From contig JAFVZE010000275.1 of assembly GCA_017508315.1 (NCBI GenBank), positions 1 through 18,713 on the forward strand: a DNA stretch of 18,713 nt. Reading direction: 5' to 3'. The notes beneath the pieces were generated by a model, which saw only the letters and a program-made list of their open reading frames with translations, ran no database searches and was not told where the DNA came from. The translations under genes and the position numbers were made by a program. The first letter of the stretch is position 1. Each line of letters begins with the position of its first letter. Positions 1-8,081 of the stretch are shown here, piece by piece. Source of the stretch: Kiritimatiellia bacterium (GTDB lineage: Bacteria; Verrucomicrobiota; Kiritimatiellia; RFP12; UBA1067).

Positions 1-135
1 GGCCGCAAAATCGATGTCGACCCGGCTTTTCCGCCGGAAATCCGCGGCGTATCCGACGCGGATTTAGCGAGCACCAGCGCCGAATCGCCCCCGGCTCGAA
101 GGCCTTGCGTGCATCAATTCAAAAAAGTGGGATAA
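1..135 (+). CDS. possible C-terminal end of a gene cut by the window edge (weak)
   Basis: The first reading frame is open from base 1 to a TAA at 133-135 and encodes 44 residues. The first half looks protein-like (IDVDPAFPPEIRGVSDADLA), with acidic and proline residues in ordinary proportion; the second half (rich in Arg, Pro and Lys) is less convincing. No family is recognised and no start is visible. If real, it is the tail of a plus-strand gene that would converge on the radical SAM gene. It may equally be a chance open frame in GC-rich DNA. The remaining bases 136-317 hold no gene I can support, only a G-rich stretch around 127-143. Confidence 0.2.
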   Translation, partial: GRKIDVDPAFPPEIRGVSDADLASTSAESPPARRPCVHQFKKVG

Positions 136-317
136 GGGTGGGGACTTGAGAATGCACGTATTGCGCGCAAGAACCTTATGTGGCCGTATGCAAACGGGAA
201 ATGTCGCGGATGGCGAGGCCGATCGCCCATATCAAAGGCTGAACACGGCTACCCGAACCGAAGACTTCACATTGACACGGCACGCCGCGCTACGCCCGCA
301 ATAACGGCAAAGAACGG

Positions 318-926
318 TCACGTTACGTAATCTCGTACGCGCAGCGGAACGCCGATGCGCTCGCAGACCGCCCGGCACGCCGCCAGTTTTCCGTCCGTGA
401 ATCCGGGCGCGGCGACCACGGTCATGACCACCGAAGGGACATACCGTTTAACCTCCTCCGCGAACCGCAGAATCGCGCCGTAGGATTCAAGCCCGAATCT
501 GGGCCGGCACAAAGCGGCGTACTCCTCCGCATCCGCCGCGTTCAAACTGATCGAAAGCGAATCGACCAGCCCCTCGAATCTGGCGGCCACGCTCCCGCCG
601 GCGATAAGGTCGGCCAACCCGTTGGTGTTGACGCGCACCGGAATGTCCGGATAATCGCGCTTCAACCGCCCGGCGACCTCCAAGAGAACGTCCAGGCGTT
701 CCGTCGGCTCGCCGTATCCGCAGAACACGATCTCGGCGAACCGCTCCGGATGCGCCGCAACGATCGCCGCGGACACTTCATCGGCATCCGGTTCGCGATC
801 AAGCCAAAGCGAATCGGAACCGTAGGCTCCGTCGCCGTTATTGCGGATGCAGAACGCGCAAGCGCAAGGACAACGGTTCGTCAGATTGACGTACAGGCCG
901 TCCTTCACCTCGTAAACGACCGTCAC
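318..926 (-). CDS. TatD-linked-type radical SAM protein
   Basis: A compact radical SAM protein of about 202 residues. The start chosen is GTG at 926, preceded by an AAGGGG ribosome-binding site overlapping the stop of the upstream PilB gene (11 bases between stop and start). The frame stays open further upstream, but that stretch is an Arg/His-rich shadow of the PilB gene. Immediately after the start comes YVNLTNRCPCACAFCIRNN, containing the CxxxCxxC 4Fe-4S/SAM motif, followed by a GYGEPTERLD segment (the GGE-like SAM-binding loop) and an RVNTNGLADL strand; it ends in LRVRDYV. Small size, this N-terminus and the C-terminal tail match my memory of the TatD-linked radical SAM family, usually found beside or fused to TatD-type hydrolases. 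Its substrate is unknown. No TatD gene is visible here; it is the last gene of the pilus-motor operon. Confidence 0.8.
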   Translation of the reverse strand: MTVVYEVKDGLYVNLTNRCPCACAFCIRNNGDGAYGSDSLWLDREPDADEVSAAIVAAHPERFAEIVFCGYGEPTERLDVLLEVAGRLKRDYPDIPVRVNTNGLADLIAGGSVAARFEGLVDSLSISLNAADAEEYAALCRPRFGLESYGAILRFAEEVKRYVPSVVMTVVAAPGFTDGKLAACRAVCERIGVPLRVRDYVT

Positions 927-937
927 TTTCGGGCCCC

Positions 938-2626
938 TTACGTGTAGCGCAGCACTTCGTCGACCGTGGTGTAGCCGTCGAGGATGGAGCGGATGCCGTC
1001 TTCTCGCATGGTGCGCATCCCCAGTTCCCGCGCCTTCTCGCGGATGATCAACGTCGGCGCCCTGTTGTTGATGAGCTCGCGAAGCGGATTGGAGATGCGC
1101 AGATACTCGAATACGCCCTTGCGGCCCTTGTAGCCGGTGCCGTTGCAGGTTTTGCAGCCCTTGCCGAAATAGAACGGCCGCCCGCCGATCTGGTCGCGCG
1201 TCATCTCGATGCGCTCGAGCGTCTCGTCGTCCGGTTCGTACGCCTGCTTGCACTCCGCGCAGCACGTTCTCACGAGACGCTGGCCGAGCACGCCTTCGAG
1301 CGTAGACGAAAGAAGGTACGGCGCGACGTTCATATCGACGAAACGCGTCACCGCGCCGGCCGCGTCGTTGGTGTGCAGAGTCGAGAACACGAAGTGTCCG
1401 GTAAGCGCCGCCTGAATGGCGATTTCCGCCGTCTCCAGGTCGCGGATTTCTCCGATCATCATCACGTCCGGGTCCTGACGCAGAAAGGCGCGCAGCACCT
1501 TGGCGAACGTGTTGCCTGCACGCGGATCGATCGGAACCTGAACGATGCCGTCGACGTTGTATTCGACAGGTTCCTCGGCCGTCAGAAGCTTGGTGTCGAT
1601 CTGGTTGATGCGCCGGAGAATGGAATAGAGCGTCGTCGTCTTGCCCGAACCGGTGGGGCCCGTCACGATGAAGATGCCGTTGGGCTTTTCGACGTCCATC
1701 GTGATCTGCTCGTAGACGTCTTCGGGAAGCCCCACGTTCTCGAGATCGAGCGACGTCGCCGACTGGTCGAGAATACGCATAACGACCGACTCGCCGTGCG
1801 CCGTCGGCAGACAGCTCACGCGCAGGTCCACGGGGCGCCCCGCCACGGTGAGCGCGATGCGGCCGTCCTGCGGGACGCGGCGCTCGGAAATGTTGAGATT
1901 GGCGAGAATCTTGATGCGCGAGATGATGGCCGGAGCCATCTTCACGTCCGGCGCCTTCATTTCGTAAAGCGCGCCGTCGACGCGGTATCGGATCTTGAAA
2001 TCGTTTTCGAAAGGCTCGATGTGAATGTCGGCCGCGCGGTCCACGACGCCCTGGTAGAGGACGAGGTTCACGAAACGGATGATAGCCGAAGAGTTGGCCG
2101 CCGACTCCATCGAGGCGATGTCGTTGGCGTTGGCGCCGGAAAGCCCTTCATCGTCCGACATTCCCTCGCCGAGCGCTTTGATCATGTCGGCGACAGACTC
2201 GTTGGAATCTCCGTAGTACTGCGAGATGCGCGCCATGACGTCGCTCTCGCGGGCGAACACGAAACGCACTTCCTTCGAAAGAGTGAAGAGCATTTCGTCG
2301 GAGATGCGCGGATCGACGAGATCGAACGTGGCGAGCGTCACCGAACTGTCGTCGGCGGCGACGGGGAAGACGTTGTACATCCTCGCGGTCGAGGCGGGGA
2401 TCGCCTCCGTCACCTCGGTCTCGATGGTCATGCCGCCGAGATCGATCGCCTCGGTGTCCTGATAGGCGGCCATCGCCGCCAAGAGATCGTCTTCGGAAAG
2501 AATCTCCTGGTCGATGACGAGCTGGCGTACGGTTTTGGACTCGGTCTTGGCGAGATCCTGCAAATCCTTTGCCGAATCGTCGTCGATGTAGCCGTTCTGT
2601 ACGAGAATCTGGAGAATCTGATCCAT
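938..2626 (-). CDS. type IV pilus / type II secretion assembly ATPase, PilB/GspE family (second copy)
   Basis: A 562-residue secretion ATPase powering pilin polymerisation at the cytoplasmic face of the inner membrane. Residues 1-140 resemble the MshEN/T2SSE N-terminal domain. The motor core has Walker A GPTGSGKTT (323-331), an Asp box reading EEPVE (351-355) where EDPVE is usual, Walker B IGEIRD (391-396) and His box STLHTN (415-420). Paired cysteines C456/C459 and C491/C494 form the zinc-binding insert typical of PilB/GspE and absent from PilT. It ends with the family's usual REDG...EVLR tail. The ATG follows the PilT stop directly (TAA then ATG, no spacer), so translation is probably coupled. 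Whether this copy or the one at 3757-5424 is the main extension motor, or serves a type II secretion system, cannot be told from sequence alone. Confidence 0.93.
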   Translation of the reverse strand: MDQILQILVQNGYIDDDSAKDLQDLAKTESKTVRQLVIDQEILSEDDLLAAMAAYQDTEAIDLGGMTIETEVTEAIPASTARMYNVFPVAADDSSVTLATFDLVDPRISDEMLFTLSKEVRFVFARESDVMARISQYYGDSNESVADMIKALGEGMSDDEGLSGANANDIASMESAANSSAIIRFVNLVLYQGVVDRAADIHIEPFENDFKIRYRVDGALYEMKAPDVKMAPAIISRIKILANLNISERRVPQDGRIALTVAGRPVDLRVSCLPTAHGESVVMRILDQSATSLDLENVGLPEDVYEQITMDVEKPNGIFIVTGPTGSGKTTTLYSILRRINQIDTKLLTAEEPVEYNVDGIVQVPIDPRAGNTFAKVLRAFLRQDPDVMMIGEIRDLETAEIAIQAALTGHFVFSTLHTNDAAGAVTRFVDMNVAPYLLSSTLEGVLGQRLVRTCCAECKQAYEPDDETLERIEMTRDQIGGRPFYFGKGCKTCNGTGYKGRKGVFEYLRISNPLRELINNRAPTLIIREKARELGMRTMREDGIRSILDGYTTVDEVLRYT

Positions 2627-3712
2627 TTACCGACCCATTTCCTCTTTGAGTTTCGCGACCACGGAATCGGGATCCTGCGACTTGGTGATGAGTTCCTCGT
2701 ACGCGATAAGCCCCTGTTTGTAGAGATTGGTCAGCGACGCGTCGAGCGTGGTCATGCCGAACTTCGCGCCCGTCTGCATATCGGACTTGATCATGTTCGT
2801 CTTGTTGTCGCGGATGCGGCTACGGATTGCGTCGGTGGTGGTCATGATCTCGAACGCCGCCACGCGCCCGCTCACGTTGCCGTTCGCGTCGAGACGGGGC
2901 AGAAGGATCTGCGAGATGACCGCCTGCAGACCGGCGGCGAGCTGGGTCCTGACCTGCGCCTGCTGGTTCGTCGGGAAGGCGTCGACGATTCGGTCGATCG
3001 TCTCGGCCGCGCCGGTGGTGTGCAGGGTTCCGAAAACGAGGTGACCGGTTTCGGCGGCGGTGATCGCCGCGGCGATCGTGTCGAGGTCGCGCATTTCGCC
3101 GACGAGAATGACGTCCGGGTCCTGACGGAGCGCGCGGCGGATGGCCTCCGCGAACGACGGCACATCGTCGCCGACTTCGCGCTGGGTGACGAGCGACTTC
3201 TGCGACTGGTGGTAGAATTCGATCGGGTCTTCGATGGTGATGATGTGTACGCCGCGCTCCTTGTTGATGACGTCGAGCATCGAAGCGAGCGTGGTCGATT
3301 TACCCGAGCCCGTGGGACCGGTCACGAGAATGAGGCCGCGGGGCTTGAAGAGGAGTTCCTTGACGACCGGCGGCAGACCGAGCTGCTCCATCGTCAGCAG
3401 CTTGTTGGGAATCTGGCGGAGAACCGCGCCGTAACGCTTGCGCTCCTTGAAGATCGAGACGCGGAAACGCGTGCCGTCGGGATGGGCGAGCGCGAAGTCG
3501 GCGCCGCCGTTCTTCTCCACTTCGGCCATCTGCTCGTCGTCGGCGATCTCGCGCACGAGATTGTAGCTGTCCTCCTCCGTGAGCGACTCCTCCGAAAGCG
3601 GCAGCAGTTCGCCGTGGACGCGCAGTTCCGGCGGCATCAGCGCGCGGATGTGAAGGTCGCTGCCTCCCTCGTCGATCGTCGCCTGCAGAAGTTCTTCCAT
3701 GTGGATATCCAT
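2627..3712 (-). CDS. pilT: type IV pilus retraction ATPase PilT
   Basis: A 361-residue hexameric ATPase that depolymerises type IV pili. An N-terminal PAS-like domain (1-100) begins with the family's GGSDLHI signature. Then come Walker A GPTGSGKST (132-140), Asp box EDPIE (161-165), Walker B ILVGEMRD (202-209) and His box TLHTTGA (229-235). The C-terminal retraction motif, canonically AIRNLIRE, reads AIRSRIRD (295-302), and is followed by QTGAKFGMTTLD, typical of PilT. It lacks the zinc cysteines of PilB. Start ATG at 3712 has a GAGGAG ribosome-binding site eight bases upstream. It lies 44 bases after the upstream PilB-like gene and abuts the downstream one, so all three motors are probably co-transcribed. 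Confidence 0.95.
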   Translation of the reverse strand: MDIHMEELLQATIDEGGSDLHIRALMPPELRVHGELLPLSEESLTEEDSYNLVREIADDEQMAEVEKNGGADFALAHPDGTRFRVSIFKERKRYGAVLRQIPNKLLTMEQLGLPPVVKELLFKPRGLILVTGPTGSGKSTTLASMLDVINKERGVHIITIEDPIEFYHQSQKSLVTQREVGDDVPSFAEAIRRALRQDPDVILVGEMRDLDTIAAAITAAETGHLVFGTLHTTGAAETIDRIVDAFPTNQQAQVRTQLAAGLQAVISQILLPRLDANGNVSGRVAAFEIMTTTDAIRSRIRDNKTNMIKSDMQTGAKFGMTTLDASLTNLYKQGLIAYEELITKSQDPDSVVAKLKEEMGR

Positions 3713-3756
3713 CGCTTTTTCTCCTCGTTCAATCGTTCAGAATGTCGTTTTCTCCG

Positions 3757-5424
3757 TCAGTCGGCGTCGCCCATCGTCACGCGCAGAATCTCCGAAAGAC
3801 TCGTCATGCCGCTGGCGACCTTGAGCATCCCGTCCTCGCGCAGGGTGCGCATGCCCATTTCGCGGGCGCGTTCGCGCAGAATCGTCGCCGGGGCGTGGTC
3901 GAAGATGAGACGCTGGATGGTGTCGTCGACCTTGAAGATCTCGAAAATGCCCTTGCGGCCCTTGTAGCCGGACTTGCCGCAGACGTCGCAGCCCGCGCCG
4001 TGGTACATCTGCTCGGGGATCGTTTTCGAAATGGAGCCGAGCATCTTCAGTTCGCGGTCGGTCGGCGTGTAACTCTCCTTGCACTTCTCGCAGATGGCCC
4101 TGACGAGACGCTGGGCCATCGCCGCGCGCAGAGCCGAAGCGACGAGAAACGGCTTGACGCCGATGTCGAGAAGTCGCGTCACCGCCGAAGGCGCGTCGTT
4201 GGTGTGCAGGGTCGAGAACACCAGGTGACCGGTGAGCGCCGCTTCCATGGCGATGTCCGCCGTTTCCGCGTCGCGGATTTCTCCGATCATCACGATGTTC
4301 GGCGCCTGACGCAGAATCGAGCGCAGCGCGGCGGAGAAGTCGAGCCCCACATCCTTGTTCACCTGCACCTGATTGATGCCGCTCATCTGGTATTCGACCG
4401 GGTCTTCGACGGTGATGAGCTTCTTGTCGGGCGTGTTGATCTGCCCGAGGCAGGCGTAGAGCGTCGTCGTCTTGCCCGAGCCGGTAGGACCGGTAACAAG
4501 CACCACACCGTCGGGAAGCTTGATGAGGCGCTCGAACGTCGTCTGGTCGTCGGAAAGGAACCCCAGCTGCGGCAGACCGAGCGACAGATTGGACTTGTCG
4601 AGAACACGCATGACGATCGATTCGCCGTGGTTCGTGGGAACCGAGTTCACACGCAGGTCGAGGTCGCGCCCGCCGACGGAGATCTGGATGCGCCCGTCCT
4701 GCGGGATGCGCTTTTCCGAAATCTTCATCTTGGACATGATCTTGATGCGCGAGATGATCGCGCCCTGCAGACGCTTCGGCGGCGAATCCATCTTTCTCAG
4801 CGCGCCGTCGATGCGGTAGCGCACGCGGAATTCCTTCTCCATCGGTTCGAGATGGATATCGGAAGCCTTCATCTTGATGGCGTTGGTGATGAGCATCGAA
4901 GCGAGCTTGATGACGGGCGCGTCATCGCCGGAAGCCTCGCCGCCGTCGTCGCCGATCTCGTCGCGGGTCGTCACCTCCGCGCCGTCGTCGGAGGGATAGA
5001 GTTTCTGCATCGCGCTTCGCACCTCGGCGAGCGGACAGAGCACCGCCTCGACGTCTTTGCCGTGCAGAACGTAGCGCAGAGAGTCGATGGCGTCGTAGCC
5101 CATCGGATCGGAAAGCGCGACCGTCACGGAATCGTCGTCGGCGACGACCGGCACCACGCCGTACTTCTTGGCGATCTCGGCGGTGATCTCCCTGGTCACG
5201 TCCTGGCTTATCGCCTCGGCGTTGATGTGGCAGTATTTGAGACCGAACTGGTCGGCGATGGAGCCGAGAACCTCGTCCTCGCTCACGGTGCCGCCGCTCA
5301 CGAGGACGTCGAGCGTCGTCTCGTTCTCGGCCTTCATCGATTGGGCCGCAGCCTCGACCTGATCGGCGCTCAGAAAGCCCCGTTCGGTCAGAAGCTGGAT
5401 TACATATTCGTCGTTGCTTGTCAT
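3757..5424 (-). CDS. pilB: type IV pilus assembly ATPase, PilB family (first copy)
   Basis: A 555-residue PilB/GspE-family ATPase and first gene of the motor operon. It has an MshEN-like N-terminal half (1-145), a short acidic linker rich in Asp/Gly (146-170), then the N2 domain with ASDIHLEP, Walker A GPTGSGKTT (312-320), an intact Asp box EDPVE (340-344), Walker B GEIRD (381-385), His box STLHTND (405-410) and zinc cysteines C445/C448 and C479/C482. Unlike the downstream paralogue it keeps every canonical catalytic residue, so it is the better candidate for the main pilus extension motor. No Shine-Dalgarno sequence precedes the ATG; a TATAAT lies only 12 bases upstream (see promoter entry). 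The GspE alternative (type II secretion) is not excluded, but the adjacent pilT favours pili. Confidence 0.93.
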   Translation of the reverse strand: MTSNDEYVIQLLTERGFLSADQVEAAAQSMKAENETTLDVLVSGGTVSEDEVLGSIADQFGLKYCHINAEAISQDVTREITAEIAKKYGVVPVVADDDSVTVALSDPMGYDAIDSLRYVLHGKDVEAVLCPLAEVRSAMQKLYPSDDGAEVTTRDEIGDDGGEASGDDAPVIKLASMLITNAIKMKASDIHLEPMEKEFRVRYRIDGALRKMDSPPKRLQGAIISRIKIMSKMKISEKRIPQDGRIQISVGGRDLDLRVNSVPTNHGESIVMRVLDKSNLSLGLPQLGFLSDDQTTFERLIKLPDGVVLVTGPTGSGKTTTLYACLGQINTPDKKLITVEDPVEYQMSGINQVQVNKDVGLDFSAALRSILRQAPNIVMIGEIRDAETADIAMEAALTGHLVFSTLHTNDAPSAVTRLLDIGVKPFLVASALRAAMAQRLVRAICEKCKESYTPTDRELKMLGSISKTIPEQMYHGAGCDVCGKSGYKGRKGIFEIFKVDDTIQRLIFDHAPATILRERAREMGMRTLREDGMLKVASGMTSLSEILRVTMGDAD

Positions 5425-5436
5425 TTTGTATCCGAC

Positions 5437-5442
5437 ATTATA
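5437..5442 (-). promoter_or_regulatory. candidate -10 box (TATAAT) of the pilus motor operon
   Basis: On the minus strand the bases read TGATATAATG, a perfect TATAAT, ending 12 bases before the ATG at 5424. Transcription would begin near 5430, leaving a leader of about six bases and no room for a Shine-Dalgarno site. No good -35 box is present at 16-18 bases spacing, so this is tentative. The 109-base gap 5425-5533 is divergent and must also hold the promoter of the plus-strand operon; there a TATGAT at 5516-5521 sits 12 bases before the ATG at 5534, again without a ribosome-binding site. Confidence 0.35.
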
Positions 5443-5533
5443 TCATAAAACGCATCAAACCGTGACTGCAATGTAATCGTCCACTCGACGATTTTTCCCC
5501 GCTGACGGCGTTCAATATGATAAAATTAACGTT

Positions 5534-6223
5534 ATGAAAACTAAAATCATGTTGATTTCCGTTCTGACCGCCGGTCTGGTCGCGCCGGTCGTCGGCGATG
5601 TGCAGGTGGATTTCTCGCGAGGCAGGTGGGATCCCGCGCAATGGATCATCGTGAAAAGCCCCCGGCTCGACTACTGCCGCGGCTTCACCCAGCGCGACGG
5701 CTGGATAGAGAACATCTGCCCGGACGTCTCCGCCGAAGAGGTTTTCAAAAAGCACAACAACCTCGTTTATTCCGGCATGGTGTACAAGGACAGGTTCAAG
5801 ACCGGAGCGTGCATTTCGTCTAAGATGGGATTCGACTACCGCATGGCTCCGCTTATCGTGATCGCGCCGGAACTCGGCAGAAGCGCCGACGGCAGACCCG
5901 AGTTCCGCGAGCACTGGGAGATCGTCCTTTACGATCGCGGTCTCAACGTCTGGCATCACTACATGACCGACGGCGGGAAGCCGGCCTGGTACAAGGCCGC
6001 CTCGCTGCTTCTCAGACCGGAGGATATCTACAGACCCAATCTCCGCCACGAACTCAAGGTGAAGATTTCGAAAAACGGCAAGGGACTCAGGCAGATGACG
6101 GTCACGTGCGGAGACTACGTCCTGCAGTATGTGGACAACGCGCTGCCCGACGAGTTCTACGCCGGCATCCTCGGCTGCGAGGGTCGTAACATGTTCTACG
6201 ACTTCTCGGCGGCGTACAAGTGA
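5534..6223 (+). CDS. secreted protein of unknown function, concanavalin-like beta-sandwich suspected
   Basis: A 229-residue protein with an N-terminal signal peptide: KTK, then a hydrophobic stretch (about 6-21), with likely cleavage near residues 21-22. The mature part is rich in aromatic and short strand-like segments and closes with a strand-loop-strand pattern (HELKVKISKNGK ... QMTVTCGDYVLQYVDN ... EFYAGILGCEGRNMFYDF). This resembles the end of LamG/3-keto-disaccharide-hydrolase-like jelly-roll domains, where a 'no visible function in air, G-x-x-G, F-x-D-F' ending is common; this is inference. No catalytic motif was identified. It begins the plus-strand operon, seven bases before the secreted amidase, so an envelope or glycan-related role is plausible but unproven. 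Confidence 0.8.
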   Translation: MKTKIMLISVLTAGLVAPVVGDVQVDFSRGRWDPAQWIIVKSPRLDYCRGFTQRDGWIENICPDVSAEEVFKKHNNLVYSGMVYKDRFKTGACISSKMGFDYRMAPLIVIAPELGRSADGRPEFREHWEIVLYDRGLNVWHHYMTDGGKPAWYKAASLLLRPEDIYRPNLRHELKVKISKNGKGLRQMTVTCGDYVLQYVDNALPDEFYAGILGCEGRNMFYDFSAAYK

Positions 6224-6230
6224 CACCTTA

Positions 6231-7319
6231 ATGGCGGAGCGGCGGGGAATAAGGGCGAACGCGGCGATATCGCTGCTGCTGCTTTTTTGCCTGTTCCCTC
6301 CGCCGGCATCCGCGATAGAGGCGTCGAACCGCTACCGCAGCCCGCGCAACCCGGAGCGCAAGATCAGACGTTCGACTGAACTTATCGTGCTCCACACCAC
6401 GGAGGCTCCCGCGCGCAGTTCCCTCAACAAGCTCTCGGATCGCGGCGAAGCCCACTACTGCGTCACGGAAGAAGGCCGGATATACCGCATAGTCGACCGC
6501 GACCGCGAGGCCTTCCACGCCGGGCGTTCGATGTGGCGCGGCAAAGAGGACGTGGACAAGTTCTCCATCGGAATCGAATGTGTGGGCCACCACGACAAAC
6601 CGATGGGAACGGTGCAGATCGCGGCCATCCGCGACCTGGTGGCGGAATTGAAAAAAATGTACGGCATCCCCGACGAACGCGTAGTGTGCCACAGCCATGT
6701 CGCGTACGGCGCCCCGAACAAGTGGCACAAGCACCGCCACCGCGGACGCAAGCGATGCGGGATGCTTTTCGCGATGCCCAGCATGCGCCGCGCGCTGGGA
6801 CTAAAGTCGCGTCCGGCGTACGATGCCGACATCCGCGCGGGACGGCTGATAGTTGGCGACCGTTATCTGAACAACGTTCTTTACGGGCGGATCGACACCA
6901 TGATAGGGAAAACGGGCGGATCGCGCGTTCCGGTCCGGACACCGAAACCCGCCTCCGGCGGATGGTTTTCGAAACTGATCGGCGGCAAGGGCAGACCGCC
7001 CGATCCGACGCCCGAAGCGACCAGAGCGCCCGGAGGAAAAAGCGCAGCGGCGCCTCCGCCGAAACCGGCAATCCGGAAAAACGCGGCTCCCGGATTCGCC
7101 GTCACGGCCGCGCGGCCGCGCAGCGCGGCAGAACTCAAGGCGCTCGGCTACGAGGTCAAGGGCACGATATCCAGGCAGCGCACCGCGATGAAGATCGCCG
7201 GCCGCGCGTGGAACAGAAGCGACACGTATTATCTGATCCGGGGAAAAGTCGTCTCCGGCGACAAGGTCGACACGTCGAAGCTGTGGCCGGGCGTATCGAT
7301 CTGGATGAGGAAAAAATAA
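6231..7319 (+). CDS. secreted N-acetylmuramoyl-L-alanine amidase (Amidase_2/PGRP fold)
   Basis: About 362 residues. ATG at 6231 was chosen because it is followed by a clear signal peptide (hydrophobic 11-22, cleavage after PPASA at 28) and lies seven bases after the previous stop; the frame is open further upstream only as a shadow of that gene. Amidase_2 features: LIVLHTTE (zinc-ligand His55 position), HYCVTEEGRIYRIV, IGIECVG (Glu116), and VCHSHVAYGAPNKWHKH with further His candidates around 154-170, followed by RGRKRCG. Such enzymes cut the lactyl-amide bond between muramic acid and the stem peptide. A Pro/Ala/Lys-rich linker (about 235-300) leads to a basic C-terminal domain (300-362) containing LKALGYEVKG and WPGVSIWMRKK that I do not recognise; it could be a wall-binding module. 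No obvious ribosome-binding site, suggesting coupling to the upstream gene. Confidence 0.85.
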   Translation: MAERRGIRANAAISLLLLFCLFPPPASAIEASNRYRSPRNPERKIRRSTELIVLHTTEAPARSSLNKLSDRGEAHYCVTEEGRIYRIVDRDREAFHAGRSMWRGKEDVDKFSIGIECVGHHDKPMGTVQIAAIRDLVAELKKMYGIPDERVVCHSHVAYGAPNKWHKHRHRGRKRCGMLFAMPSMRRALGLKSRPAYDADIRAGRLIVGDRYLNNVLYGRIDTMIGKTGGSRVPVRTPKPASGGWFSKLIGGKGRPPDPTPEATRAPGGKSAAAPPPKPAIRKNAAPGFAVTAARPRSAAELKALGYEVKGTISRQRTAMKIAGRAWNRSDTYYLIRGKVVSGDKVDTSKLWPGVSIWMRKK

Positions 7320-8075
7320 ATGAAAACCATGAACACGAAAAACATAATCTCTATGACGGCGGCCGCCCTGATCGGTGCGGCGGCCGGATATTCGCTCCCA
7401 AAACAATCTCCCGCTCCGGACCGTCCGGCGGCGGAAGAGCGCAAACGCGCCGCATCCGCCGTCGAAGACAAAGGCGCGGCGGCGAGCGTCAACGCGCTCA
7501 GGGCCAGAATCGCCGAACTTGAGAAACTTCTCTCGTCGAGAAAGACCGCCGAAGCCGAAGCGCGGGTTTCCTCCGCGACGACGGAACGGCCGCGGAGGAC
7601 GGAATCCCACAGCGAACGGATGGAGCGGATGAAGAAGGAGAATCCTGAGCGCTATGCCCAAATCACCAACAGCATAGCCTATTGGCGCAGGCGCCGTTCC
7701 GAGACGGCAAGAGAGCGCATCGATTTCCTTTCCTCCGTCGACACGGCGCAGATGACGGAGGAGGCGAAAGCGGTGCACGGCGAGCTGCAGCGCCTTGTGG
7801 CCGAGCGCGAAGAGCTGGAAGCGGACCTGCACCGGGAATATCTCGACGACGCGCAGCGGCGCAAAATCTTCGAAGAGCTGCGCCGCACCGGAGCGAGGCT
7901 GCACGAGCTCAACATGAAGGAGCGCGACAACCTGCTTTGCGAGACCGCCCGCAACCTCGGATTCGAGGGCGAGGACGTTTCCGAGATAGTCACCACCGTA
8001 AAGGAAATCATCAAGGCGACGGAAGGCGGCTGGGCGCGCGGATTCGGCGGCGGGAGATCGCCGAGAGCGAGGTAG
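7320..8075 (+). CDS. membrane-anchored coiled-coil protein of unknown function
   Basis: A 251-residue protein starting on the base after the amidase stop (TAA then ATG), with GAGGAAAA as ribosome-binding site; a second in-frame ATG nine bases later is possible. Residues 9-25 form a short hydrophobic, Ala/Gly-rich segment (signal anchor or uncleaved signal). The rest is very rich in Arg, Glu and Ala, with predicted coiled coils around 55-75 and 115-230 (regular REELEADLHREY, RRKIFEELRRTGARLHELN patterns) and a Gly/Arg-rich end. There are no catalytic motifs. Most of it should lie in the periplasm. Being tightly coupled to the amidase, it may scaffold or regulate that enzyme, as coiled-coil activators do for other amidases, but this is only inference from context. 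Confidence 0.75.
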   Translation: MKTMNTKNIISMTAAALIGAAAGYSLPKQSPAPDRPAAEERKRAASAVEDKGAAASVNALRARIAELEKLLSSRKTAEAEARVSSATTERPRRTESHSERMERMKKENPERYAQITNSIAYWRRRRSETARERIDFLSSVDTAQMTEEAKAVHGELQRLVAEREELEADLHREYLDDAQRRKIFEELRRTGARLHELNMKERDNLLCETARNLGFEGEDVSEIVTTVKEIIKATEGGWARGFGGGRSPRAR

Positions 8076-8081
8076 ACGGCG

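Noticed and set aside
127..143. G-rich run (GGG, GGG, GGGG) as a quadruplex or transposon end
   Set aside because: Only three G tracts and no matching inverted copy in the window.
152..304. 50-codon plus-strand frame near the window start
   Set aside because: No ribosome-binding site, no family resemblance and ordinary random composition.
1373..3967. 864-codon open frame on the plus strand across the pilus motors
   Set aside because: It is antisense to PilB and PilT, is dominated by Arg/His/Asp repeats typical of an antisense frame in high-GC coding DNA, and has no family signature.
3742..5448. 568-codon plus-strand open frame
   Set aside because: Shadow of the first PilB gene on the opposite strand, with the same Arg/His/Val-rich composition.
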